Of a stretch of DNA of 14,069 nt, positions 1-6,545 are shown piece by piece. The notes below the pieces were generated by a model. The model worked only from the letters and a program-made list of their open reading frames with translations. It was not told the DNA's origin and ran no database searches. A program made the translations under genes and the position numbers. The stretch lies in NCBI GenBank assembly GCA_964477295.1, contig CAYZEZ010000115.1:1-14069 (forward strand), written 5' to 3'. Position 1 is the stretch's first letter; each line of letters opens with the position of its first letter. Source of the DNA: CAYZEZ01 sp964477295 (GTDB lineage Bacteria > Bacteroidota > Bacteroidia > Bacteroidales > SM23-62).

Positions 1-736
1 ATTCACCTATTGTCCGGATTGATCTTCTGGCCCCGCCAAGCTTGATTTCTCCTCCGGATATGGAAATGTTCTCGGCGATTACTGCAAATTCAATGTCGTC
101 AAAGGTTAATTCATAGGCTTCCAGCTTATGCAGGTCGACTTCAATTATTACTTCTTTTTCATTCAATCCCTTTAATTCAACTTTTGATATCTCCGGTATA
201 GCTTCAATCTCATCCTCAAGGTATTCTGCATAACCACGTAATTCTTCCAGGCTGTAATCACCCGACAGGTTAATATTAATGATTGGGAATTCAGACAGAT
301 CAATATCCATAACCAGCGGATCAAACAGGAGATCATTGGGAAGCTCGCTCTTTGCCTTGTCAACAGCATCTTTTACATCTGACAGGGCATCTTCGATGAT
401 CACATCGGTATTGAATTCAACAAAAATCAGGGATGCATCCTGTGCGGATGTTGATTTCAGATCCTTGATCGAGCTGATCGTTTCAATCTCTTTTTCCAAC
501 GGCCTGGTGATCAGGTTTTCGATATCGACCGGTGAATTTCCGGGATACATTGTTTGAACCAATATTGTTGGAATAACAATGTCAGGAAATAACTCTTTTG
601 GTAAAGTCCTGTAGGAAATCCCCCCAAATAAAAGTATAATGAACGACAACAGAAAAACCGTGTTTCTGTTTTTTAAAGCTATCGTGGTCAGCCTGAATTC
701 TCTTATTATTGTATCTTTTAATTCTTTTCCGCTCAT
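1..736 (-). CDS. RND efflux pump permease, AcrB-like (partial, N-terminal 245 aa)
   Basis: Inner-membrane proton-driven pump subunit of a tripartite efflux complex. The reading frame opens at ATG 736 and stays open to the left edge, so only about the first quarter of a roughly 1000-residue family protein is present. It starts MSGKELKDTIIREF, followed by the first membrane helix (about residues 27-42) and the segment LPKELFPDIVIPTILVQTMY. Then comes the porter-domain opening YPGNSPVDIENLITRPLEKE, typical of RND permeases. The rest fits PN1/PN2 porter folds (for example ISKVELKGLNEKEVIIEVD). It lies 19 bp downstream of the membrane-fusion gene on the same strand, as the last visible gene of the operon. 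The family is clear. The substrate (drug, bile acid, lipid or metal) cannot be told from this part. Confidence 0.9.
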   Translation of the reverse strand, partial: MSGKELKDTIIREFRLTTIALKNRNTVFLLSFIILLFGGISYRTLPKELFPDIVIPTILVQTMYPGNSPVDIENLITRPLEKEIETISSIKDLKSTSAQDASLIFVEFNTDVIIEDALSDVKDAVDKAKSELPNDLLFDPLVMDIDLSEFPIININLSGDYSLEELRGYAEYLEDEIEAIPEISKVELKGLNEKEVIIEVDLHKLEAYELTFDDIEFAVIAENISISGGEIKLGGARRSIRTIGE

Positions 737-755
737 GTGTGAAATATTAAGCTTA

Positions 756-1877
756 TCAGTTTACAATGGTTACCTGTACTCCTTCAGAAATCTGGTCGTA
801 TCCTTCAATAATGACCTTGTCTTTTTCAGAAAGTCCTTCCAGGATCATTGATTTGTCCTCATAGGATAACCCTGTCTTTACATACACTTTCCTGGCAGTA
901 TAGTTTTCGCTGTGGCTCTGAGCAATGAATATATAATTTCCCTTAATATCCTGCTTTATAACCAGCGACGGAAGAACATATGCATCGGTTGATGAATAAT
1001 CATTTACCCGGATAGTTGAGAACATATTAGGTTTAAGGATCTCATCAGGATTTGTCACTTTAATTTCGATTGTAAAGGTTCTGCTTTGCTTGTCAACCAC
1101 ATTTCCTGTCCTGAATACAACTGCATTCATTTCCAAATCATCCAGGTCAGGAAAAGAAACAACTACTTTGTCCCCTGCTGAGATATCTCCCAGATATCTC
1201 TCCGACAAATCAGCATAAACATTTAATTCTTTCAGGTTCACCAATCGTAATAATTGCATTCCGGGCGCTGCCATCTCTCCCTCTTTTAATAATATTTTTT
1301 CGACAATACCTTCAAACGGAGCCCTGACCATAGCCATTTCAAGCTGGGCCACCAGTGTTTCCAGCCTTGCTTCAGCCTGCTCTTTGGCATTTTTTGCTTC
1401 CAGGTACTGAAGTTCTGAACCAATTTGCTTCTCCCACAGATCCGACTGTTTTTCATATAGCTTGCCGGCCAGTTCCAATCCGGTTTTTACCTCATTAATC
1501 ATTTTTTCGGTGACGTCAGTATTCAGTGAGACCAATAATTTGCCCTTTTCAACCCGTTGTCCTTCTTCCACATATATTTTATTTATCTGACCATTGATCT
1601 CCGGGCTTATAAAAGCATCGTTTACTGCTTCAACTTTCCCGGTAATATCAATATAATGCTGAAAGGATTCCGGTTGAATGGTTTTAATTGATACGGGAAT
1701 AATAAATTGATTATTCAGAGCAGTTGAATCAGCCACCAATTGTCCTTCAAGTTGAGCAATCTGTTCATTCAATTTCCCTACCTTGTCCTTTTTCTTTGTA
1801 ATCTGTTGCTTTATCATTTCCTGGCTGTTACATGAGATGAGTAAAACCAAAATCAATAGTATACCTAGTTTTTTCAT
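756..1877 (-). CDS. RND efflux membrane-fusion protein (HlyD/AcrA family lipoprotein)
   Basis: Periplasmic adaptor that bridges the RND pump and the outer-membrane channel; 373 aa. The N-terminus MKKLGILLILVLLISC is a lipoprotein signal with lipobox L-I-S-C (Cys16), so it should be lipidated by Lgt. Residues about 22-48 (KQQITKKKDKVGKLNEQIAQ...) look like a short coiled coil ahead of the barrel-sandwich domain. The first lipoyl half is around ITGKVEAVNDAFISPEINGQ, the helical hairpin follows (ELAGKLYEKQSDLWEKQIGS...), and the second lipoyl half is VRAPFEGIVEKILLKEGEMA. Beta-barrel and membrane-proximal domains complete a normal-length protein. It starts 30 bp after the TolC gene and ends 19 bp before the pump gene, so the three are very likely co-transcribed. 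Confidence 0.93.
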   Translation of the reverse strand: MKKLGILLILVLLISCNSQEMIKQQITKKKDKVGKLNEQIAQLEGQLVADSTALNNQFIIPVSIKTIQPESFQHYIDITGKVEAVNDAFISPEINGQINKIYVEEGQRVEKGKLLVSLNTDVTEKMINEVKTGLELAGKLYEKQSDLWEKQIGSELQYLEAKNAKEQAEARLETLVAQLEMAMVRAPFEGIVEKILLKEGEMAAPGMQLLRLVNLKELNVYADLSERYLGDISAGDKVVVSFPDLDDLEMNAVVFRTGNVVDKQSRTFTIEIKVTNPDEILKPNMFSTIRVNDYSSTDAYVLPSLVIKQDIKGNYIFIAQSHSENYTARKVYVKTGLSYEDKSMILEGLSEKDKVIIEGYDQISEGVQVTIVN

Positions 1878-1881
1878 TTTT

Positions 1882-1909
1882 AATAGTTTGTATTTAATAT
1901 TTTGTATTT
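1882..1909 (-). repeat. 14-bp tandem duplication filling the tolC-adaptor spacer
   Basis: Read on the minus strand, AAATACAAAATATT (1909-1896) is followed directly by AAATACAAACTATT (1895-1882), a 13/14 match. The first unit starts inside the TAA stop codon of the TolC gene, and four A residues then lead into the ATG of the adaptor gene. The A-rich content is what Bacteroidota use upstream of start codons instead of a Shine-Dalgarno site, so the duplication may affect translation initiation. That role is inferred. Confidence 0.7.
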
Positions 1910-3251
1910 ATAAGTTTCCAAAGGCTTTATCGAGGCTGACCTTTGCATTTAACAATTCTATGATGGCCGCAATGTAAGCTGTATGAACATTCACAACCTG
2001 GTCACTTGCCTGGGTCAGATCAAGGCTGCCTGTCATTCCATCCTGATATTTGATTGATGTTTTATCAAGCACATTTCTTGCAAGATCAATGTTTTCTTTT
2101 TCATTCAGGTATTTCTGATATGCCTTGCTAAAATCCATTCTCGCCTGTCGTACCATTAATTCAAGGTTGTTTGCTAAATATTCCTTATTGTTCCTCGTTT
2201 TTTCAAGTTCCACCTTGGCCTGGCCAATTTTCATTCGCTTATTTCCACTGCTGAAAATAGGAACACTTAAATTGATGCCCACCAGGGTGGATGGATACCA
2301 GTCCTTATCAAAATTAAAAAAATCAAAGTCCTGTCTCATAGCCATTTGCATATGATTAAAGTTAGCTGATACAGTAGGTAAATATTCAAACTGCATCATT
2401 CTAACGTTCAATATGGCCAATTGTTCCCGGGTACTAAATATTTTATAATCTGTATGTTTGGTTACATCGAATTCCTGAGATAAAACCTCTGTGGTAAGGC
2501 CTGCTATGATATCATCCAGGCTTTCTGTCAACACGATATTTCTGTCCAAATCATAACCCATTGTATTGATCAGCATCTTATATGATAATTCCACCATCTG
2601 AACAGCGGAATTATATTCATTCTCCAGGATCGAAACTGTTATTCTAAGCTGGTCGGCATCTGTCTCCTCCAAAAAACCGGTTTCATACAAAGCCTTTGTC
2701 TCCTCAAGCCTTGAGTTCATGTTGACCAGGTTTGCCTCTATGGCATCTCTGGTTGATTCTGCCAATAAAACTGAATAATATGACATTGATATAGCTGCCT
2801 TAATATCCTCTTCTGATTTCTCAAAAGATTTTTCCATCAATTTCTTATACTTCGATGCAGCCTGAAGGCCAATGATATATGGACCGTTAAATATCAACTG
2901 GGTAGCCGAAAAATTAACATTAGCATTGTGCTGTGTGCCAAACTGGACGGGCTGAAAAGTACCTGGTTCGCCGCCAAAAAATTCTGCCGGTATAAGCGTG
3001 GTCATCAATTTCAGGTTGTTTGTATAACCTGCCGATGCTGTAACCTGTGGTAATCCCAGGGCAGTGTTTTCCCATATCCTTTGATTAGCTTCTTTAATAT
3101 CTAATTCTGCATTGATCACATTCACATTATTTTCCAATGCATATTGCTGAGCTTCCATCAGGCTGAACTCACTTTTGTTTTCCTCAAGCTGGGACCAGGA
3201 ACAATGCGACACCATCAATAAAGCAGTAATAACGATAATTTTATTTTTCAT
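1908..3251 (-). CDS. TolC-family outer-membrane efflux channel
   Basis: Outer-membrane exit duct of the tripartite efflux complex; 447 aa, the normal size. A Sec signal peptide (about residues 1-20, MKNKIIVITALLMVSHCSWS) precedes two repeated helical halves typical of the OEP family. The first half opens with SLMEAQQYALENNVNVINAE, in the usual 'eAl..al.nn..i..a..d...A' pattern. A beta-strand region with GLPQVTASAGYTNN follows, and the second half contains QFEYLPTVSANFNHMQMAMR and GINLSVPIFSSGNKRMKIGQ. The ATG lies inside the end of the TetR gene (11-bp overlap), suggesting translational coupling. Cys17 is not in a good lipobox (V-S-H-C), so a soluble signal peptide is preferred. Substrate unknown. 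Confidence 0.93.
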   Translation of the reverse strand: MKNKIIVITALLMVSHCSWSQLEENKSEFSLMEAQQYALENNVNVINAELDIKEANQRIWENTALGLPQVTASAGYTNNLKLMTTLIPAEFFGGEPGTFQPVQFGTQHNANVNFSATQLIFNGPYIIGLQAASKYKKLMEKSFEKSEEDIKAAISMSYYSVLLAESTRDAIEANLVNMNSRLEETKALYETGFLEETDADQLRITVSILENEYNSAVQMVELSYKMLINTMGYDLDRNIVLTESLDDIIAGLTTEVLSQEFDVTKHTDYKIFSTREQLAILNVRMMQFEYLPTVSANFNHMQMAMRQDFDFFNFDKDWYPSTLVGINLSVPIFSSGNKRMKIGQAKVELEKTRNNKEYLANNLELMVRQARMDFSKAYQKYLNEKENIDLARNVLDKTSIKYQDGMTGSLDLTQASDQVVNVHTAYIAAIIELLNAKVSLDKAFGNL

Positions 3252-3894
3252 GATATCCTTTATTTTCTGTAATCATTGTCTTCAGCTTTTTTAGCTGGTT
3301 TTGTAATATTTTTATTCCTTTTTCATTTGCAATTCCCCTGATATGATAAATAAATATTTCCAAAAAAAATTTTGAGGAATGTGTCTCTGCAGATGAGAAT
3401 AATTCGCTCTCATGAAGATTTTCAAAGCGCAGAAGTTGTAGCCTGGCAATTATTTCTTCATCTAAATCATCCCTGTAAATACCTTCCTTTTTACCCCTTT
3501 TCAGGTTTGCCAGTACTGCATCATACATTTTTCTTCTTCTCTGCTCTATCCAATCCTTGAATATCTCCGGATAGTACTTTTTCATGTCGTACATGTATGA
3601 AGGGCTGGCTTCCTGAATAAATTTATGCAAACAAAAATTTACCTCAAGAAGTTCTTCAATGGCATTCTCAGTATTTATCACGTGCCGGAATATCTTCTCG
3701 TCCTTCTTGTTATCAATAAACCTTGAAACCTGTTTTACCAGGTCCTCTTTTTCATTAACATATTTATATATGGTCTTCTTGGAGATTCCCAGCTCATGCG
3801 CTATATCATCCATCGTAACACTCCTGATACCATATTTATGATACAAACCGGCCACCTTGTTTAATATTATCTCAAATTCTTCGTTTATTTCCAT
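3241..3894 (-). CDS. TetR/AcrR-family transcriptional regulator
   Basis: Probable local repressor of the efflux operon; 217 aa. The N-terminal DNA-binding domain is typical: helix 1 around EFEIILNKVAGLYHKYG, then S-V-T-M-D-D-I-A-H-E-L-G-I-S-K-K-T-I-Y-K-Y-V as the helix-turn-helix (about residues 25-46), then NEKEDLVKQV. The C-terminal ligand and dimer domain is all-helical and poorly conserved, as usual. It is the first gene of the operon and its last codons overlap the start of the TolC gene, so regulator and pump would be made together, giving autoregulation. The promoter just upstream carries GGAAACT repeats that could be its operator. The inducing ligand is unknown. Confidence 0.9.
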   Translation of the reverse strand: MEINEEFEIILNKVAGLYHKYGIRSVTMDDIAHELGISKKTIYKYVNEKEDLVKQVSRFIDNKKDEKIFRHVINTENAIEELLEVNFCLHKFIQEASPSYMYDMKKYYPEIFKDWIEQRRRKMYDAVLANLKRGKKEGIYRDDLDEEIIARLQLLRFENLHESELFSSAETHSSKFFLEIFIYHIRGIANEKGIKILQNQLKKLKTMITENKGYHEK

Positions 3895-3914
3895 AAGTAC
3901 ATTATTTGATTAGG

Positions 3915-3961
3915 GGAACTAAAAGTACTAAAATAGTTTCCATATCAAAATAAGTTTCCAT
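3915..3961. promoter_or_regulatory. Candidate TetR operator: GGAAACT repeats
   Basis: The plus strand carries AGTTTCCAT at 3935-3943 and again at 3953-3961, exactly 18 bp apart. GGAACTA at 3915-3921 is an inverted partner of TAGTTTCC at 3934-3941, imperfect by one base. Direct and inverted copies placed over the operon promoter suit binding by a dimeric repressor. Assignment to the adjacent TetR is inferred from position. Confidence 0.45.
3920..3949 (-). promoter_or_regulatory. Promoter of the TetR-efflux operon
   Basis: On the minus strand there is a TTTG at 3949-3946, an 18-base spacer, and TACTTTTA at 3927-3920. This is one mismatch from the Bacteroidota -7 element TAnnTTTG, with spacing close to the usual 19-21. 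Transcription would start around 3915, leaving a leader of about 20 bases before ATG 3894. The GGAAACT motifs overlap the spacer and the region upstream. Confidence 0.5.
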
Positions 3962-4051
3962 GTTTTCCGAGACTCAAAGTAGTTTTTCTTAATTTACAGG
4001 GTGTTAAGTTCATATTAAATATCCCTGCATTCTAATATAATTAGGTAAACT

Positions 4052-4075
4052 AACATTTTACTCCGGTAAAATGTT
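4052..4075. promoter_or_regulatory. Perfect 10-bp inverted repeat with TCCG loop
   Basis: AACATTTTAC (4052-4061), TCCG (4062-4065), GTAAAATGTT (4066-4075): ten perfect base pairs. As plus-strand RNA the loop would be C(UCCG)G, a member of the very stable cUNCGg tetraloop class. As DNA it is a good dimeric-protein operator. It lies between the two divergent promoters, outside any gene, with no T-run to make a terminator. The half-site TAACATTTTA (4051-4060) recurs at 4132-4141, just before the next start codon. Confidence 0.6.
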
Positions 4076-4119
4076 CAAATAGACCGGTGGATTTGAGCCA
4101 GTTAAATTTGATAATTGGG

Positions 4120-4127
4120 TACATTTG
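4120..4127 (+). promoter_or_regulatory. -7 promoter element for the GIN-domain gene
   Basis: TACATTTG matches TAnnTTTG fully and lies 22 bases before ATG 4150, so transcription would start near 4133. A TTTG at 4092-4095 is 24 bases upstream, slightly far for a -33 element, so only the -7 is called. Confidence 0.45.
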
Positions 4128-4149
4128 TAATTAACATTTTATATATATC

Positions 4150-4839
4150 ATGAAAAATATTTCTACCTACTCCATCTTATTTCTTTTCCTGCTTGCATTA
4201 CCAGCAGGATTATTCAGCCAGAAAACGACACTTAAGCAATTCAATAAACTAGATGTTTCCAATGGCATTGATGTTCAGTTGATAATTGCGAAAGAAAATG
4301 CCATTGAAATAGAAATTATTAACCTTGACCCTGAAGGGGTCACTTATGAGATATCAGACATGACCTTAAAAGTTCGTGCAAATACTGGCAGGAATAAAGA
4401 AGCCAAGGTTCTGGTTAAATTATATTATACATCTCTGAATTCGATCACTACCTCGGCCAGGGCTTCCGTTTGGTCGGAGGAAGAAATATACGTTGAAACA
4501 ATCCATTTAAATATCGGCAACGGGGGTGAAACGAGGTTGAAAATAAATTCAGATTCACTCGTGGCATCCGTAGCTGAAGGAGCTATTCTGTTTCTCAAAG
4601 GACAGACCGGTTACTTAAATGTAAAAGCTGGAACCGGTGCTACTTTCTCCGGATATGATTTCCAGAGTGAGCAAGCCATTGTGCTTGCCAGTTCAGGAGG
4701 AAAAGCCAAAATCGCAGTCAGTAAATCTCTCGATGCAACAGCGAATTCAAGGGGATTTATTGGCTATATAGGCGATCCCGAAAAGCTCAAACAAAGCACA
4801 AGCCTGTGGGGTGAAATTGTAAAAACCTACCATGAATGA
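4150..4839 (+). CDS. Secreted GIN-domain protein (DUF2807 family)
   Basis: A 229-aa exported protein of the 'head GIN domain' family common in Bacteroidota; molecular role unknown. A signal peptide (about residues 1-23, MKNISTYSILFLFLLALPAG) is followed by the family's typical start: TTLKQFNKLDVSNGIDVQLI, then a strand with acidic residues (ENAIEIEIINLDPEGVTYEI). The remainder alternates short strands and glycine or serine turns (TTSARASVWSEE, GNGGETRLKINSDSLVASVA, GYLNVKAGTGATFSGYDF), consistent with a right-handed beta-helix-like fold. It has its own promoter, divergent from the efflux operon, and converges on ispD with a 26-bp gap. A cell-surface or periplasmic place is likely; adhesion is only suggested by the family name. 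Confidence 0.85.
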   Translation: MKNISTYSILFLFLLALPAGLFSQKTTLKQFNKLDVSNGIDVQLIIAKENAIEIEIINLDPEGVTYEISDMTLKVRANTGRNKEAKVLVKLYYTSLNSITTSARASVWSEEEIYVETIHLNIGNGGETRLKINSDSLVASVAEGAILFLKGQTGYLNVKAGTGATFSGYDFQSEQAIVLASSGGKAKIAVSKSLDATANSRGFIGYIGDPEKLKQSTSLWGEIVKTYHE

Positions 4840-4865
4840 TCCGGCTGGATTCTTTCTGGAGATGA

Positions 4866-5528
4866 TTATCCTGTATAATATTCAGCCAGCAACAGGTCTT
4901 CCCTTGTTGTGATTTTAATATTTTCAATATTCCCTTCTACCAGATGGATGGCATAGCCGGCATGTTCAACTACATTGGCATCATCGGTAAACCTTGCCCT
5001 ATAATCAGTACGATAAGCATCCTTGAGTATTTTTGAATGAAATACCTGCGGTGTCTGAACAATCCGCAGTTTCTCCCTGGCTACGGGTTTGCTGCCATCT
5101 GGATGTAATCGCCTTACTGATTCAGGAATTTCAATACATGGGATAGCCGTGCCTTTCTCTTCGGCAACAGCAAAACTTCGCCGGATAGTTTCTGTTTTAA
5201 CACAGGGGCGAACAGCATCATGGACTGCAACAAGGCCATCCTCACCGACATGGTCCAATGCATTCTTTACGGAATGGAAGCGTTCCGGTCCTCCGGTTAC
5301 CAGAATGTGATTAAAATTGACCTGGTACTCGTCCAATAATCGCTTCCAGTAGTCCTGATAGTCCTGGTGGATCACCACTATGGTTTCTATCACGGGATCA
5401 AATCTCTTGAACAAAAAAATCGTATGCAGTATTATTGGTTTTCCTGATATAATTATGAACTGCTTTGGCAACTCAGATTCAAGCCGCGTTCCCTTTCCAC
5501 CTGCCACGATGATAACATATTTTTTCAT
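4866..5528 (-). CDS. ispD: 2-C-methyl-D-erythritol 4-phosphate cytidylyltransferase
   Basis: Joins MEP and CTP to form CDP-methylerythritol and pyrophosphate in the cytoplasmic MEP pathway to isoprenoids; 220 aa, normal size. The nucleotide-binding start AGGKGTRLESELPKQF has Arg15 and Lys22 in the catalytic positions. Next come TGGPERFHSVKNAL (Arg83, Ser86, Asn89), VHDAVRP (102-108), VQTPQVF (157-163), FTDDA (180-184) and ENIKITTREDLLLAE with Lys205 near the C-terminus. All the main family motifs are present, so it should be active. Related ribitol-5-phosphate cytidylyltransferases share this fold, but the motif set and size favour IspD. It starts 40 bp from the divergent DUF2461 gene and appears to have its own -7 element. 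Confidence 0.92.
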   Translation of the reverse strand: MKKYVIIVAGGKGTRLESELPKQFIIISGKPIILHTIFLFKRFDPVIETIVVIHQDYQDYWKRLLDEYQVNFNHILVTGGPERFHSVKNALDHVGEDGLVAVHDAVRPCVKTETIRRSFAVAEEKGTAIPCIEIPESVRRLHPDGSKPVAREKLRIVQTPQVFHSKILKDAYRTDYRARFTDDANVVEHAGYAIHLVEGNIENIKITTREDLLLAEYYTG

Positions 5529-5554
5529 ATCTTTTCCCGCAATAAATTAGTTAT

Positions 5555-5562
5555 CAAAGTTA
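5555..5562 (-). promoter_or_regulatory. -7 promoter element for ispD
   Basis: CAAAGTTA on the plus strand reads TAACTTTG on the minus strand, a full match to TAnnTTTG, 26 bases before the ispD ATG. No well-spaced TTTG is seen upstream (the nearest is 14 bases away), so the call is moderate. Confidence 0.4.
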
Positions 5563-5568
5563 CTAATA

Positions 5569-6231
5569 ATGATAAGCAAAAGAACTTTTAATTTCCTGGT
5601 TCAGTTAAAAGACAACAATAACCGGGATTGGTTCCAGGCCAACAGAGAGTGGTACGAAGAATCAAAAAAAGATTTCGAGGGATTTATATCCAGTCTTATA
5701 AGTGAAATTAACCGGTTTAGTCCGGAGATTGGGCCTTTAGATCCTAAATCTGTAATATTCCGTATTTACCGGGATGTGAGATTCTCAAAAGACAAGTCCC
5801 CCTATAAAACCAACATGGGTGCACATATCGTGGCGGGCGGGAAAAAATCGGGTAATGCAGGATACTATTTTCACCTGGAGCCGGGGGGATCTTTCCTGGC
5901 CGGAGGGGCACACATGCCAACTCCAGATAAACTCAAAACCTTAAGAAAAGAAATATATGAGAATATTGATGAATTCCTTGGTATCATAAAGGATAAAACC
6001 TTTAATCAGTATTTTGGTGAGATCATGGATGAAAAACTGGTGAACCCACCCAGGGATTTCCCCGCAGATTTTCCTCACATCGAACTTTTAAAGCATAAAG
6101 GATATACCGTGTGGAAATCCCTTTCAGACGAAATTATAACTGGCCAGGATCTGTTAAAGGAACTTGGAAGAGGATTCAGGATCATGAAGCCTTTTATTCG
6201 CTTCATTAATTATAGTTACGGAGAGGAATAA
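5569..6231 (+). CDS. DUF2461 domain protein (TIGR02453 family)
   Basis: A 220-aa cytoplasmic protein of unknown function; the domain spans nearly the whole chain. Recognised by FLVQLKDNNNRDWFQANREW near the start and by the family core RIYRDVRFSKDKSPYKTNMG (residues 65-84). Then comes GYYFHLEPGGSFLAGGAHMP, followed by the C-terminal region with PADFPHIELLKHKGYTVWKS. No signal peptide or membrane helix. The many conserved Arg, Lys and Asp residues in the core suggest an enzyme or a nucleic-acid-binding protein, but no reaction is established for the family. It is divergent from ispD, with only 40 bp between the two starts. No partner gene in the context explains its role. Confidence 0.88.
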   Translation: MISKRTFNFLVQLKDNNNRDWFQANREWYEESKKDFEGFISSLISEINRFSPEIGPLDPKSVIFRIYRDVRFSKDKSPYKTNMGAHIVAGGKKSGNAGYYFHLEPGGSFLAGGAHMPTPDKLKTLRKEIYENIDEFLGIIKDKTFNQYFGEIMDEKLVNPPRDFPADFPHIELLKHKGYTVWKSLSDEIITGQDLLKELGRGFRIMKPFIRFINYSYGEE

Positions 6232-6247
6232 ATCAATTAAGTAACCC

Positions 6248-6397
6248 AAGTTGCCAGGTACTGGGTACTGGCTACTGGGTAAAGTATTAATAGTCAATAA
6301 CGTAAATTAAAGCAGTAATTAAATTCGTATAATTTACTAACCCATATATGACTGTTATTCAGACACCTGGCAATTAGTAACTCGTAACTAGCAACTT
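6248..6397. repeat. Inverted pair of 7-bp-periodic intergenic repeats
   Basis: The left arm (6248-6279) holds GTACTGG, GTACTGG, CTACTGG in tandem (6258-6278). The right arm (6366-6397) holds GTAACTC, GTAACTA, GCAACTT (6377-6397). The reverse complement of the right arm matches the left arm at about 21 of 32 positions, starting with a shared AAGTTGC, and most mismatches are transitions that could still pair as G-U in RNA. The 86 bp between the arms are AT-rich with no gene. This may be a small non-autonomous mobile element or an interspersed repeat; no flanking target duplication was identified. A related block lies at 13375-13395. Confidence 0.55.
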
Positions 6398-6540
6398 AAA
6401 TTAATTAGCCCCGACAAAATTTTAGCTGAAGCGAGGCAAAGGGGGATCCCACTTTCAGGATGGACACTCTCTCCTGCAAAATAAATACACGCGTAACCAG
6501 GTCGTACAGCTGTTTGCTTTTCAACAGGAACCGGCCTCAA
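6388..6540 (-). pseudogene. Remnant of a phytoene-desaturase-like FAD oxidoreductase (C-terminal 50 aa)
   Basis: An open frame on the minus strand just downstream of the stress-protein gene encodes 50 residues ending at TAG 6390-6388. Its core IYFAGESVHPESGIPLCLAS, followed by A-K-I-L, closely resembles the conserved C-terminal FAD-contacting motif of CrtI/CrtD-type carotenoid desaturases and isomerases (Y-F-A-G-x-S-V-H-P-x-x-G-I-P-L). These enzymes are normally near 490 residues. Here the remaining N-terminal 430 or so are absent, because the sequence upstream is the intact stress-protein gene. There is no start codon of its own with a plausible leader, so this is a dead fragment. Weak in-frame similarity may extend to about 6567 under the stress-protein gene's end. 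The right arm of the inverted repeat covers its last codons. Confidence 0.68.
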
Positions 6541-6545
6541 ATATA

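Noticed and set aside
4840..4865. Bidirectional terminator between the GIN gene and ispD
   Set aside because: Only four or five bases can pair and there is no T-run on either strand.
6258..6397. CRISPR-like array
   Set aside because: The repeat units are 7 bp in direct tandem without spacers and the two arms are inverted; there are no cas genes nearby.
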